Origin: Clostridiaceae bacterium AF10-41
GTDB taxonomy: Bacteria; Bacillota; Clostridia; Clostridiales; Clostridiaceae
Assembly (NCBI GenBank): GCA_027686065.1
Contig: JAQCTH010000004.1
Coordinates: 31,328 to 95,327, forward strand
Direction of reading: 5' to 3'
Length of the DNA stretch: 64,000 bases
Shown: positions 15,942 to 25,672 of the stretch, piece after piece
How the letters are laid out: each line of letters opens with the position of its first letter
Position numbering within the stretch: the stretch's first letter is position 1
Made by a program: the position numbers and the translations under genes
The notes under the pieces: model-generated
Told to the model about the DNA's origin: nothing
The model's input: the letters and a program-made list of their open reading frames with translations, nothing else
Database searches by the model: none

Positions 15942-16565
15942 ATGAGTTATGTAAAGAATCCTGTGGATATAGAAAATAAAAGCTTTGAGATAATAGAAAA
16001 AGAGATGAAAAATCATAATTATACCGAAGATGAACTTAAAGTAATAAAAAGAGTTATACATACTACAGCAGATTTTGAATATGAAGAGCTTATAGAAATG
16101 AGTGATAATTTCATAGAATCTGGTAAATGTGTATTAAAGAGTAAACCTGTTATATATACAGATACAAATATGGCGCTTTCTGGGATAAATAAAATAGCTT
16201 TAGGTAAATTAGGTGTAGAGGCCATTTGCTATGTAAATTTAGAAGAAGTTCATAAAGAAGCAAAGGAAAAGAACATAACAAGATCTATGGCGGCAGTAGA
16301 AAAAGCTGTTAATGAGAATGTAGATATATTTGTATTTGGAAATGCCCCAACTGCATTATTTAAATTAAAAGAACTAATAAAAGAAAAAAAAGTGGCTCCA
16401 AAGTTAATAGTAGCAGTTCCAGTAGGATTTGTAGGGGCTAGTGAAAGTAAGGAAAATATGGAGGATTTAAATATTCCATATATTACAGTAAGGGGAAGAA
16501 AGGGTGGCAGCACAGTAGCAGCAGCAATAATTAATGCACTTATTTATATGTGTGTTGAAAGGTAG
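15942..16565 (+). CDS. cbiC: Cobalt-precorrin-8 methylmutase
   Basis: CbiC moves the methyl group from C11 to C12 to give cobyrinic acid. The 207-residue size is usual. Family motifs include VIHTTADFEY, with the catalytic His, and VAVPVGFVGASESKE near the C-terminus, followed by GRKGGSTVAAAIINAL. The start codon lies 2 bases past the cbiA stop. Confidence 0.95.
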   Translation: MSYVKNPVDIENKSFEIIEKEMKNHNYTEDELKVIKRVIHTTADFEYEELIEMSDNFIESGKCVLKSKPVIYTDTNMALSGINKIALGKLGVEAICYVNLEEVHKEAKEKNITRSMAAVEKAVNENVDIFVFGNAPTALFKLKELIKEKKVAPKLIVAVPVGFVGASESKENMEDLNIPYITVRGRKGGSTVAAAIINALIYMCVER

Positions 16566-16570
16566 GAAAT

Positions 16571-17659
16571 ATGTTAGATCTTTATGTTGAAAGTGGAGGC
16601 AAAAAATTACGGTGTGGCTATACAACAGGATCAACAGCAACAGCGGCAGCAAAAGCAGCAGCATATATGTTATTTAATAATTTGGATTTAGCTTATATAG
16701 ATATTGATACTCCAAAAGGAATTAAGTTGAAAATAAAAATAAATTCAATAGAAAGAGGCAAAAACTATGTGAAAGCATCTGTTATTAAAGATAGTGGCGA
16801 TGATATAGATGCAACAGATGGTATAGAAATATTTGCTAAGGCTGAAATAGCAAAAGAAAAATATTATTTAACTGGGGGAATTGGAGTTGGTATTGTTACA
16901 AAAGAAGGACTTGCTATAAAGCCAGGAGATTATGCTATAAATCCAGTGCCAAGAAAAATGATAGAGAAAGAAGTCCTTTCTATAATACCAGAAAATTCAG
17001 GTGTCAAAATTTCAATATCTATACCAGAAGGAGTAAAAGTTGCTGAAAAAACATTTAATCCTAGACTTGGAATAGTAGGTGGAATTTCTATTATAGGAAC
17101 TACTGGAATAGTTTATCCAATGTCAGAAGAAGCACTTAAAGAATCCATAAAAATAGAAATTACCCAAAAAGCCATTAACAGTAAAAGACTAGTAATAACC
17201 TTTGGCAATATGGGAGAAGGATGCGCTAAATCTTTAGGTTTTAAGGAAGATGAGATAGTTATAGCTTCTAACTTTATAGGATTTGCTATAGAGAGCTGTA
17301 TTGTGGCAAAGGTTAAAGAAATAGTCTTATTAGGGCATATAGGAAAGATTAGTAAAGTAGCATATGGATGTTTTAACACACATAGTAGGATAAATGATGT
17401 AAGGCTTGAAGTTATCGCATTAGAGCTTGCATTATTAGGATATGATATAGAGTTTGTAAAAGAAGTCCTAAACCAAAAAACTTCTGAGGGAGTTGTTGAT
17501 CTTTTGGGAGAAGGATATGAAGAGTTATATAGAGTTATAGGAAGAAAGATAGTAGAGAGAATGAGAATATATTCTTATGATGAGTTAAAATGTGATGCTG
17601 TAATGTATTACGGATTTAGAGAATGCAAAGTTTTATATAATTCATTGGAGGATAGATAA
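16571..17659 (+). CDS. cbiD: Cobalt-precorrin-5B C1-methyltransferase
   Basis: CbiD methylates C1 in the anaerobic pathway with S-adenosylmethionine. The 362-residue protein shows the conserved start LRCGYTTGSTATAAAKAAA, the GGIGVGIVTKEGL and NPVPRKMI segments and the GNMGEGCAKSLGF region. It follows cbiC after 5 bases and is read at high density with its neighbours. Confidence 0.95.
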   Translation: MLDLYVESGGKKLRCGYTTGSTATAAAKAAAYMLFNNLDLAYIDIDTPKGIKLKIKINSIERGKNYVKASVIKDSGDDIDATDGIEIFAKAEIAKEKYYLTGGIGVGIVTKEGLAIKPGDYAINPVPRKMIEKEVLSIIPENSGVKISISIPEGVKVAEKTFNPRLGIVGGISIIGTTGIVYPMSEEALKESIKIEITQKAINSKRLVITFGNMGEGCAKSLGFKEDEIVIASNFIGFAIESCIVAKVKEIVLLGHIGKISKVAYGCFNTHSRINDVRLEVIALELALLGYDIEFVKEVLNQKTSEGVVDLLGEGYEELYRVIGRKIVERMRIYSYDELKCDAVMYYGFRECKVLYNSLEDR

Positions 17660-17660
17660 T

Positions 17661-18284
17661 ATGATTTATATTGTTGGATTAGGACCTGGACATAGGGATT
17701 ACATGATAAATAAGGCCTTAGATACATTAGAAAAAAGTGATATCATAATAGGTTTTGATAGAGCAATAAATTCTTTAGACTTCATAGAAAAAAGAAAGAT
17801 AAAAATAAAAACATTAAATGAAATATTAGATATAATAAATGATTTTAAAAACAAAGAAATAATATCAATTATAGCTTCTGGTGATCCTTGCTTCTTCGGT
17901 ATAACTGAGTATATAAGTAAAAATATAGAAGAGAAAATAGAAGTTATAGCAGGAGTAAGCTCTTTTCAATATTTAATGACTAAAATTAATAAGTCTTGGA
18001 GTAGAGCATATACAGGAAGTTTACATGGGAGAAATGAGGAGTTTATCCATAAAGTCAAGGAAAATATTGTTAGTATATGGCTTTGTGATAGTAAAAATTC
18101 ACCTCAAAAATTGTGTGAAGATCTTATTAAAGAAAAAATAGATTGTAATGTAATAATAGGTGAAAGTTTATCTTATGAAAATGAGGTTATATTAGAAGGT
18201 AATCCATTGGAATTCAGAAATAAATATTTTGATAACTTATCTGTAATAGTAATTGAAAGAAGGAATGTAAGTGATATTAATTAA
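17661..18284 (+). CDS. cbiE: Cobalt-precorrin-7 C5-methyltransferase
   Basis: CbiE is a tetrapyrrole (SAM) methylase. The 207-residue protein starts MIYIVGLGPGHRDY, the glycine-rich SAM pocket of the family, and has SGDPCFFG and GVSSFQYLMTKI further on. In many genomes CbiE and CbiT are fused; here they are separate but overlap by 14 bases. Confidence 0.94.
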   Translation: MIYIVGLGPGHRDYMINKALDTLEKSDIIIGFDRAINSLDFIEKRKIKIKTLNEILDIINDFKNKEIISIIASGDPCFFGITEYISKNIEEKIEVIAGVSSFQYLMTKINKSWSRAYTGSLHGRNEEFIHKVKENIVSIWLCDSKNSPQKLCEDLIKEKIDCNVIIGESLSYENEVILEGNPLEFRNKYFDNLSVIVIERRNVSDIN

Positions 18285-18849
18285 AGATGATGAATTTATT
18301 AGAGGAAATTGTCCTATGACAAAAGAGGATATAAGAGCGTTATCTATTTGGAAAATGAATTTAAGTGATAAAGCTAATGTTTTAGATATAGGCTCAGGTA
18401 CAGGAACTATAACAGTCCAATCTGCAATGATAGCTAAAAATGGGAAAGTGTACTCTATAGAAAGAGATGAGGATGCCTATAATACCTCTATTAAAAATAT
18501 AAAAAAGTTTAAAGTAACAAATGTTCTATTAGAAAAAGGAGAGGCTGCAGATATTTTAGATAAGTATATAGAAAATAAATTAAGCTTTGATTCAATATTT
18601 ATAGGGGGTTCTGGTGGTGACTTAGAGCTTTTAATTAAAAAAAGTGATTTGTTATTAAAAAATCAAGGAACTTTAGTTATGAATTTTATAACATTAAATA
18701 ATACTTATAAAGGCATTGAAAAGGTAAAAAGTCTAAATTACAAAATAGAAATAACAACAGTAAATATAAGTAAAAACAAAGAAAATAGCTACATGATGAT
18801 AGCTAATAATCCAATTTATATAATTAGTTGTTATAAAGGAGAAACTTAG
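18271..18849 (+). CDS. cbiT: Cobalt-precorrin-6B C15-methyltransferase (decarboxylating)
   Basis: CbiT methylates C15 and decarboxylates the C12 acetate. The 192-residue protein has a Rossmann methyltransferase core with LDIGSGTGTITVQSA as SAM motif I, preceded by the family segment IRGNCPMTKEDIRAL. It starts at GTG within the end of cbiE, with AAGGAATG upstream, so the two are translationally coupled. Confidence 0.94.
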   Translation: MILIKDDEFIRGNCPMTKEDIRALSIWKMNLSDKANVLDIGSGTGTITVQSAMIAKNGKVYSIERDEDAYNTSIKNIKKFKVTNVLLEKGEAADILDKYIENKLSFDSIFIGGSGGDLELLIKKSDLLLKNQGTLVMNFITLNNTYKGIEKVKSLNYKIEITTVNISKNKENSYMMIANNPIYIISCYKGET

Positions 18850-18851
18850 AT

Positions 18852-19520
18852 ATGGCGATTTTATATGGGATAGGTGTAGGGCCAGGAGATAAAGAATTAG
18901 TTACAGTTAAAGCAGTTAAAGCTATTAAAAATAGTGATGTTATAGTTGCACCATGCTCCATAGAAGGAGGGGAAAGCATAGCATTAGAAACTGTTAAAGA
19001 GTATATTGAAGAAAAAACAGAAGTTGTAATTAAACATTTTCCAATGGGGAAAAAAGATAAGGAAATTAAAATTAAAGAAGCGTATGATTTTATAGAAAAA
19101 AAATTAGGTGAAGATAAGGTAGTATCTTTCTTAACGATAGGAGATCCGTTTGTATATAGCACATATATTCATTTATTAAAATATATGAAAGAAAAGAAAT
19201 TTAAAGTGGAAACTATAGCAGGAATAACTTCATTTTGTGCAGCTGCAAGCCTTGTAGAGAGAACATTGGTAATAGGTGATAATAGATTAGTTATATTGCC
19301 AGCAACTAAAGTAAATGAAATAACTGATGAAAAATATATAGTTATTATGAAGGTGTACAAGCATGAAAAATATGTAATAGATACTTTAGAAGAAAAAGGA
19401 TTTACTGATTACATATATGTAAGTAGAGCAGGAAGAGATGGAGAATTAATTTTAACAGATAAAGAGGAGATAATAAGATCAAGAGATTATATGTCTTTAA
19501 TTTTAGCAAGTAAAGAATAG
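18852..19520 (+). CDS. cbiL: Cobalt-factor II C20-methyltransferase
   Basis: CbiL (CobI family) adds the C20 methyl group to cobalt-factor II, the first methylation after cobalt insertion. The 222-residue protein has the SAM methylase start GIGVGPGDKELVTVKAVK, FLTIGDPFVYSTY and GITSFCAAASL. It follows cbiT after 2 bases. Confidence 0.93.
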   Translation: MAILYGIGVGPGDKELVTVKAVKAIKNSDVIVAPCSIEGGESIALETVKEYIEEKTEVVIKHFPMGKKDKEIKIKEAYDFIEKKLGEDKVVSFLTIGDPFVYSTYIHLLKYMKEKKFKVETIAGITSFCAAASLVERTLVIGDNRLVILPATKVNEITDEKYIVIMKVYKHEKYVIDTLEEKGFTDYIYVSRAGRDGELILTDKEEIIRSRDYMSLILASKE

Positions 19521-19530
19521 AGGGGATAAT

Positions 19531-20277
19531 ATGGTTTATTTTATAGGAGCAGGGCCAGGGGATGTTGATTTAATTACAGTTAAGGGTAGAAATATATTAG
19601 AAGTAGCAGACATTGTTATATATGCAGGGTCATTAGTTACAAAGGAACATATGGATTTTTGTAAAAAAGAAGTTGAAATATATAATTCAGCAACTATGAC
19701 TTTAGATGAGGTTATTAAAGTAATTAAAAATAATAGAGATAAATCTATAGTTAGACTTCATACAGGAGATCCATCTATATATGGTGCCATTAAAGAGCAG
19801 ATGGATGAATTAGATAAATTAGAAATAAAATATGAAGTTGTTCCAGGGGTAAGTTCATTTGTAGCAGCAGCTGCATCAATAAAAAAAGAATTTACTTTGC
19901 CATCAGTAAGTCAAACTGTAATATTAACTAGAGTTGAAGGAAGAACTAAGGTTCCAAAAGGTGAAGATTTAGAAAATTTAGCTAAGATAGGAGCTTCCAT
20001 GGCTATATTTTTATCTGTTTCGATGATAGACAAGGTTGTTGATAAATTAAGAAAAGGATATGGGAAAAATGTTCCTATAGCTATAGTATCTAGGGCAACT
20101 TGGGAGGATGAAAGAATATTAATAGGGACTTTAGATGATATTTCTGAGAAAGTTAAAGCTGAAGGAATTAATAAATGTGCTCAAATATTAGTAGGTGACT
20201 TTATTAATTGTGATTATGAAAAGAGTCTTTTATATGATAAAAGCTTTACTCATATGTATAGAAAAGGAATTGATTAA
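19531..20277 (+). CDS. cbiF: Cobalt-precorrin-4 C11-methyltransferase
   Basis: CbiF (CobM family) methylates C11. The 248-residue product has the expected VYFIGAGPGDVDLITVKG start, IVRLHTGDPSIYGAI and VVPGVSSFVAAAASI, with TLPSVSQTVILTR in the second domain. Its order after cbiL and before cbiG is the common clostridial layout. GAGGGG precedes the ATG. Confidence 0.94.
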   Translation: MVYFIGAGPGDVDLITVKGRNILEVADIVIYAGSLVTKEHMDFCKKEVEIYNSATMTLDEVIKVIKNNRDKSIVRLHTGDPSIYGAIKEQMDELDKLEIKYEVVPGVSSFVAAAASIKKEFTLPSVSQTVILTRVEGRTKVPKGEDLENLAKIGASMAIFLSVSMIDKVVDKLRKGYGKNVPIAIVSRATWEDERILIGTLDDISEKVKAEGINKCAQILVGDFINCDYEKSLLYDKSFTHMYRKGID

Positions 20278-20278
20278 T

Positions 20279-21247
20279 ATGATTGCAGTTATTAGTGTTA
20301 CTAAACTTGGTGACGAAATAGGGAGAAAAATTAACCGTGAGTTTGGTGGAAAGGTTTATTGTAAGTCTAAAATAAAGAACTTTAGTTTAGATGAAGTAGT
20401 AATTAAAGCATTTAAAGAATGTGATTCAATAATATTTATAAGTTCAACAGGAATAGCAGTAAGAGCAATTTCAAGTCATTTAAAATCTAAAGATGTAGAT
20501 CCAGCAGTAGTAGTTGTAGATGTATGTAATAAATTTACTATAAGCTTAGTTTCAGGTCATTTAGGAGGAGCTAATAAACTGACTGTGAAGATTTCAAATT
20601 TATTAAAAAATACTCCTGTTATAACAACAGCAACAGATAATTTAAACAGGAAGGCTCCAGATGTAATAGCAAAAGAAAATAATCTAATAATAGATAGTTT
20701 AGATAAGGCTAAAGATATAGCAGCTAGATTAGTTAATGGGAAAAGTGTTTATTTTAAAGATGATTTAAACAAAATCAAATGTCCAAATGGATATATAGAT
20801 AGTTATGAAATTAGAGAAAATATGCTTTGGATTACAGACAAATCAAATTCTTATGAAGGTGTACTTAGACTTATAAGAAAAGATATAGTTCTTGGAATTG
20901 GATGTAGAAAAAATACATCATCAGAAAAAATTATTAATTTTATAGAGACAACTCTAAATGATAATAAAATAGACATAAGAAGCGTTAAAATAGTTGCATC
21001 TATAGATATAAAGAGTGACGAAAAAGCTATTTTAGATTTAAAGGATAAACTTAATGTAAATTTAAAATTCTTTACTAAAGAAGAAATTATAAAAGTTCAT
21101 AATAAATATGAAGGTAGTGACTTTGTAGAAAAAAATGTTGGCGTTAGAGCTGTAAGTCAACCTGTTGTAGAGTTGTTAGGTGGAAAAATAATTATAGATA
21201 AGATAAGTTTTGAAGGAATTACACTAACTGTTGGACGAATAATTTAA
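20279..21247 (+). CDS. cbiG: Cobalt-precorrin-5A hydrolase
   Basis: CbiG opens the delta-lactone ring of cobalt-precorrin-5A and releases acetaldehyde, a step found only in the anaerobic pathway. The 322-residue protein has the N-terminal IIFISSTGIAVRAI, SLVSGHLGGANKLT and TATDNLNRKAPDV motifs and the C-terminal domain starting LGIGCRKNTSSE. ATG 20279 is right after the cbiF stop; the same frame is open upstream inside cbiF, but that part is out-of-frame cbiF sequence. Confidence 0.93.
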   Translation: MIAVISVTKLGDEIGRKINREFGGKVYCKSKIKNFSLDEVVIKAFKECDSIIFISSTGIAVRAISSHLKSKDVDPAVVVVDVCNKFTISLVSGHLGGANKLTVKISNLLKNTPVITTATDNLNRKAPDVIAKENNLIIDSLDKAKDIAARLVNGKSVYFKDDLNKIKCPNGYIDSYEIRENMLWITDKSNSYEGVLRLIRKDIVLGIGCRKNTSSEKIINFIETTLNDNKIDIRSVKIVASIDIKSDEKAILDLKDKLNVNLKFFTKEEIIKVHNKYEGSDFVEKNVGVRAVSQPVVELLGGKIIIDKISFEGITLTVGRII

Positions 21248-21337
21248 AAATTATATTTAAATAAAATTAAGAAAGTAGGAAATTTAGAAATAATAAAGAT
21301 AATTTATTTTTAAGGAAATATAAAAATGGAGGGGCAT

Positions 21338-22054
21338 ATGGGGAAATTATATGTAATAGGAATAGGGCCCGGTGGCTTAGATTATATGACAATAATGGCA
21401 AAAAAGGCTATTGAAGAAAGTGAAGTAATAGTTGGATATATAAAATATATAGATATGATAAAACCTATGATAGAAGGAAAAGAAGTTTTTAGTACTGGAA
21501 TGAGGGGAGAGGAAGAAAGATGTAGGGAAGCCTTAAAGTTATCGAAGGATAAGGTAGTTTCATTGATAAGTACAGGTGATTCTGGAATATATGGTATGGC
21601 GGGATTAGTACTAGAGCTTATGAAGGATGAAGATGTAGAAATAATTCCAGGATTAACGGCTTCCAGTGCAGCAGGTTCAATATTAGGAGCTCCGCTTATG
21701 CATGATAATTGTAATATAAGCTTAAGTGATTTAATGACACCTTATGAACTTATAAAAAAAAGAGTTAAAAATGCAGCTGATGCAGATTTTATTATTTCGC
21801 TATATAACCCAAGAAGTAAAGGAAGGCCATACTATCTAAAAGAATGTGTAGATATAATAAGAAAATATAGAAATGCGGATACGCCAATAGCAGTAGTAAG
21901 ACATGCTCTAAGGGTAGGACAAGAAGTAAAATTATTTACATTAGAAAATTTTGATGAAAGCATAGTAGACATGTTCTCTATAGTTATAGTTGGAAATTCT
22001 CAAAGTTATATTAAGAAGGATAAGTTTATAACTCCAAGAGGGTATAAGATATGA
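21338..22054 (+). CDS. cbiH: Cobalt-factor III C17-methyltransferase
   Basis: CbiH (CobJ family) methylates C17 and contracts the ring. The 238-residue protein has KLYVIGIGPGGLDYMT, SLISTGDSGIYGMAG and PGLTASSAAGSILGAPL. ATG 21338 has GGAGGGG 5 bases upstream; the earlier in-frame ATG at 21326 lies in the ribosome binding site region. A gap of about 90 bases after cbiG is the largest within the early part of the operon but holds no terminator. Confidence 0.93.
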   Translation: MGKLYVIGIGPGGLDYMTIMAKKAIEESEVIVGYIKYIDMIKPMIEGKEVFSTGMRGEEERCREALKLSKDKVVSLISTGDSGIYGMAGLVLELMKDEDVEIIPGLTASSAAGSILGAPLMHDNCNISLSDLMTPYELIKKRVKNAADADFIISLYNPRSKGRPYYLKECVDIIRKYRNADTPIAVVRHALRVGQEVKLFTLENFDESIVDMFSIVIVGNSQSYIKKDKFITPRGYKI

Positions 22055-22821
22055 TAGGTTTTGTACTTGGAACATCAGAAGGTAATGAAATATTAGAGCA
22101 AGTAAATAAAATAACAGACAATATAGTAATATCAACGGCTACTAGTTACGGGGGAGAACTTTTAAAAAAATATAAATTTAAGTATTTAAACACACAACCT
22201 CTAGATGAAGAAAAATTTAAAAAACTAATTAATGATTTAAATATAAAGATATTTGTTGATGCATCGCATCCATATGCAAATGAAGTTTCAAAAAACTTAA
22301 TTAATGCATGTAATAATTTGAACATTGAGTATGTGCGATATGAAAGAAAAAGTATTCTTAAAAATATAAGTAAAGAAAGAATTATAAAGATAGATAGATA
22401 TGAGGAATTAGAAGAAGTACTAAAGGATATAGAAGGAAATGTATTAAATACAACAGGAAGTAATAATGCAGAATTGATAAATAGTTTAGATATAGAAAAT
22501 AGAGTAATACATAGAATTTTACCATTACCAAATATACTTCAAAAATTGATAGACTCAGGAATTAAAATAGAAAACATAATTGCTATGAAGGGACCATTTG
22601 GTAAAGCAATAAATGATGGAATAATAAAGGAGTATAAAATAAAAGCAATTATAACTAAAGATAGTGGAATTGAAGGTGGAATGAAAGAAAAGATAGAGGC
22701 TGCAATGAAAAATGGTATCAAAGTAATAGTAATTAGTAGGCCCAAAATTAAATATAAAAACTTTTTTGAAAATATAGATGACTTGATAGAATTTATAAAG
22801 AATAAAAGAACTAAGTACTAG
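22051..22821 (+). CDS. cbiJ: Cobalt-precorrin-6A reductase
   Basis: CbiJ reduces cobalt-precorrin-6A with a nicotinamide cofactor. The 256-residue size fits. Motifs include VLGTSEGNEI at the start, VDASHPYANEVSKN, YVRYERK and NTTGSNNAE, and ITKDSGIEGGMKEKIEAA near the end. It overlaps cbiH by 4 bases (ATGA). Confidence 0.93.
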   Translation: MIGFVLGTSEGNEILEQVNKITDNIVISTATSYGGELLKKYKFKYLNTQPLDEEKFKKLINDLNIKIFVDASHPYANEVSKNLINACNNLNIEYVRYERKSILKNISKERIIKIDRYEELEEVLKDIEGNVLNTTGSNNAELINSLDIENRVIHRILPLPNILQKLIDSGIKIENIIAMKGPFGKAINDGIIKEYKIKAIITKDSGIEGGMKEKIEAAMKNGIKVIVISRPKIKYKNFFENIDDLIEFIKNKRTKY

Positions 22822-22877
22822 ATATGAGATATGAGATATAAAGAATGATCAAATGATTATTAGATTAGGAGGAAAAT

Positions 22878-23603
22878 ATGAAAAAATCAACATTTATTTT
22901 ATTTGCACTTTGTTTATGGGTAAGTATTCCTATGAATGCTTATGCCATGCATATTGCAGAAGGAGCAATTTCGTTAAATTGGTGTATATTTTACTTTATA
23001 ATATCGGCACCATTTATAGTCATAAGTATAAGAGAACTTAGAAAGTGTATTAAGAAAAATAGTGAGATAAAAATGCTATTAGCACTTATGGCGGCTTATA
23101 TTTTTATGATGTCTGCAATGAAATTGCCATCAGTTACAGGCAGCTCATCACATCCAACAGGAACAGGTCTTGGAAGTATAATATTTGGACCTTTAGTAGT
23201 TGTAATACTTTCAGTAATAGTACTACTATTTCAAGCTCTACTATTAGCTCATGGTGGACTAACTACCTTAGGAGCAAATGTATTATCAATGGGGATAGTA
23301 GGACCACTTATAGCTTATGGAATATACAGAGTGCTAAAAAATAAAAATAAATCCTTAGCCATATTTTTGGCGTGTGCACTAGGTAATTTATCAACGTATA
23401 TAGTTACCTCAATTCAATTATCTTTTGCATATCCAGATAAAGTTGGAGGAATCCTAGCATCAGCTACAAAATTTATGGGAATATTTGCAGTAACTCAAAT
23501 TCCACTTGCAATAGTAGAAGGAATTATATCAGTTATATTATATGATTTCATAACAAAGCATTGTAAGAGTGAGTTAAATGAATTAGAGGAGGGGCTATTA
23601 TAA
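22878..23603 (+). CDS. cbiM: Cobalt ECF transporter substrate-specific component
   Basis: CbiM is the membrane S component that binds Co2+. A signal peptide ending AYA is followed by MHIAEGAI; in this family the mature N-terminus Met-His is the metal site after cleavage. About six membrane segments follow, with SSHPTGTGLGSI and FQALLLAHGGLTTLGAN as conserved blocks. It begins 56 bases after cbiJ and belongs to the same riboswitch-controlled unit. AGGAGG precedes the start. Confidence 0.95.
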   Translation: MKKSTFILFALCLWVSIPMNAYAMHIAEGAISLNWCIFYFIISAPFIVISIRELRKCIKKNSEIKMLLALMAAYIFMMSAMKLPSVTGSSSHPTGTGLGSIIFGPLVVVILSVIVLLFQALLLAHGGLTTLGANVLSMGIVGPLIAYGIYRVLKNKNKSLAIFLACALGNLSTYIVTSIQLSFAYPDKVGGILASATKFMGIFAVTQIPLAIVEGIISVILYDFITKHCKSELNELEEGLL

Positions 23604-23890
23604 TGAAAAAGAAAAATTTGTTATTAATATTATTATGCATAGCTCTTATAATAATGCCTTTTATAGTAAATAAAGACGGTGCTTATGAAGGGGCTGATGC
23701 GCAAGCAGATGCCCTTATTGGAGAAATAAACCCGGATTACGAGCCATGGGCAGAAAGTCTTTGGGAACCACCATCAGGAGAAGTCGAAAGCTTTCTATTT
23801 GCAGCTCAAGCAGCTATAGGAGCTGGATTTATAGGATATTTTATTGGAAAGAAGAAGGGGCAAGTTGTTAAGAGAAATAAATCTATATAG
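23603..23890 (+). CDS. cbiN: Cobalt transporter component CbiN
   Basis: CbiN is the small two-helix partner of CbiM. The 95-residue protein has an N-terminal membrane segment, the conserved EGADAQADALI and YEPWAESLWEPPSGEVES block facing outside, and a second membrane segment (LFAAQAAIGAGFIGYFIG). Its start overlaps the cbiM stop and cbiQ begins within its end. Confidence 0.94.
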   Translation: MKKKNLLLILLCIALIIMPFIVNKDGAYEGADAQADALIGEINPDYEPWAESLWEPPSGEVESFLFAAQAAIGAGFIGYFIGKKKGQVVKRNKSI

Positions 23891-24563
23891 TAATAACTGT
23901 AAACTATTAAATGTACACCCTATAGAAAAAATTTTATTAATAACTATTTCTTTAATAGGGTGTAGTTATACAGAAAATGTTTATATAATAGCTTTTAATA
24001 TATGTCTATTTATAATATTAAGCATAGCAGCTAAAAATCCTTGGAGCTTAATTAGAAAGTTTATTATTATATCCATGATATTTTCAATATCTACAGCTAT
24101 AACAATGATATGGCAAGATCAATCTATTATATTAGTACTACTTGTAATTTTTAGGGGAATTAATGGAGCTATTACATTGAGTTTTTTATCATTAACAACG
24201 CCTATAAATCAAATTGTGGCACTTATAAGTAAATATGAAGGTGTACGAGATGTTGCAGATATAATAAAAGCTACAGAAAGATTTATTATACTACTTGAAG
24301 ATGATTTTGATTTAACATTTAAAGCAATGAGATGTAGAGGTGGATTTGGAAATTTTAAAAAGAGTTTAAAAGATTATGGAAAAGCATTTGGAGTAATATT
24401 AAAAAATATATTTATTAGATGGGAAGAAATGAGTCTATCCCTTAAAAATAGATGCTATAGAGGAAGATTTAACTATAGTGCAAATTTTGAAATAGATAGA
24501 AAAATAATAGTACAAATAATGATATATTTTTTAGTCTTTCTATTAGCGATATATTTGGCATGA
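23865..24563 (+). CDS. cbiQ: Cobalt ECF transporter transmembrane component
   Basis: CbiQ couples the S component to the ATPase. The protein has several membrane segments and the coupling motif RCRGGFG near residue 160, with a second arginine-rich element (RCYRGRF) after it. The start is uncertain: TTG 23865 with AAGGGG upstream is my choice, and TTG 23844 in the same frame is also possible; both lie inside cbiN. The cbiO ATPase gene that normally follows is absent, and a terminator comes next. Confidence 0.88.
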   Translation: MLREINLYSNNCKLLNVHPIEKILLITISLIGCSYTENVYIIAFNICLFIILSIAAKNPWSLIRKFIIISMIFSISTAITMIWQDQSIILVLLVIFRGINGAITLSFLSLTTPINQIVALISKYEGVRDVADIIKATERFIILLEDDFDLTFKAMRCRGGFGNFKKSLKDYGKAFGVILKNIFIRWEEMSLSLKNRCYRGRFNYSANFEIDRKIIVQIMIYFLVFLLAIYLA

Positions 24564-24598
24564 AATAAGTAAATATGTTTATAAAAGAAAAATATGTA

Positions 24599-24629
24599 AA
24601 AAACTATACAAATAAGTGTATAGTTTTTT
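24599..24629 (+). terminator. Terminator of the cobalamin operon
   Basis: A 12-bp perfect stem (AAAAACTATACA and complement) with a 6-base loop ends in six T residues, 36 bases after cbiQ. Confidence 0.92.
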
Positions 24630-24707
24630 CTTTTACTGACATATAAGTATAAGAAAAGTGTTAATATAAATAATAAAGTAACTTATGATAGAAAAGGAGA
24701 GGATACT

Positions 24708-25418
24708 ATGACTAAACCTATTATAGGAGTTACATCACTTTTTGATGATGAAAGAGACAGTATCTGGATGTTACCCTCTTATTTAAATGTAATTACAGAT
24801 TTAGGTGGAATTCCTGTTATATTACCAATTATAGATGATGAAAATGATATTAGAAGGCTAGTTAGACAATTTGATGGATTTGTAATAACGGGAGGACAAG
24901 ATGTGAATCCTGCTATATATAATGAAAAAAGAGCAGAGCATTGTGGTAACACAAATAATGGTAGGGATATCTTTGAGCAAATATTAATAGATGAAGTTCT
25001 TAACCTTGATAAGCCATTACTTGCCATATGTAGAGGCTTTCAACTTTTAAATGCATATTTAGGTGGAACTTTATATCAAGATATAAAAATAGAAAAAAAC
25101 AACAATATTGAAAGTATTCATAAGCAAGATAAGCCTTATTATGTACCAAGTCATAAAATAGAGATAAAGGAAGATTCATTATTATTTGATATTACGGATA
25201 AAAAAGAATTATTAGTAAATAGTATGCATCATCAAGCTATAAAAAAATTATCAACAAAGTTAAAAGTAGCAGCAATAAGTGAAGATGAAATAATAGAAAG
25301 TGCTTATATGGAGAATAAAAAATTCGTTCTAGGTGTACAATGGCATCCAGAATTGCTATATAAAGATTATGAAGAACAAAAAAATATTTTTAAGAAATTT
25401 ATAGAAAATGCTTTATAA
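24708..25418 (+). CDS. Class I glutamine amidotransferase-like hydrolase (PuuD family)
   Basis: This 236-residue protein belongs to the peptidase C26 group that includes gamma-glutamyl-gamma-aminobutyrate hydrolase. The nucleophile Cys sits in LLAICRGFQLLNAYLGGTLYQD, written here as two blocks LLAICRGFQLL and NAYLGG; the His-Glu pair is in VQWHPE. The QFDGFVITGGQDVNP segment is typical. It probably hydrolyses gamma-glutamyl bonds in the cytoplasm. AGGAGAGG precedes the start. No polyamine or GABA genes are nearby, so the substrate is open. Confidence 0.88.
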   Translation: MTKPIIGVTSLFDDERDSIWMLPSYLNVITDLGGIPVILPIIDDENDIRRLVRQFDGFVITGGQDVNPAIYNEKRAEHCGNTNNGRDIFEQILIDEVLNLDKPLLAICRGFQLLNAYLGGTLYQDIKIEKNNNIESIHKQDKPYYVPSHKIEIKEDSLLFDITDKKELLVNSMHHQAIKKLSTKLKVAAISEDEIIESAYMENKKFVLGVQWHPELLYKDYEEQKNIFKKFIENAL

Positions 25419-25672
25419 ACTGCAAGGGTATTACCAAAAAAATACTTTTAATAACTTTAAATGGAAATTAAATACTATTTATGGGAAATATAAACATTGT
25501 GGCAAAGTGATAGAAAAGTGAGGAAAGAATAAGAAAGTTAAGTTAAACTTAAGCAATAGGGAATACTGATTTTTACTTATATTAATAATAATAGTAAGAT
25601 ATGATTGTTACTAGTAATTATTAATTCATAAAGTTTGCAAACTATGATAATAGAGCTAAGGAGTTGTACTTT

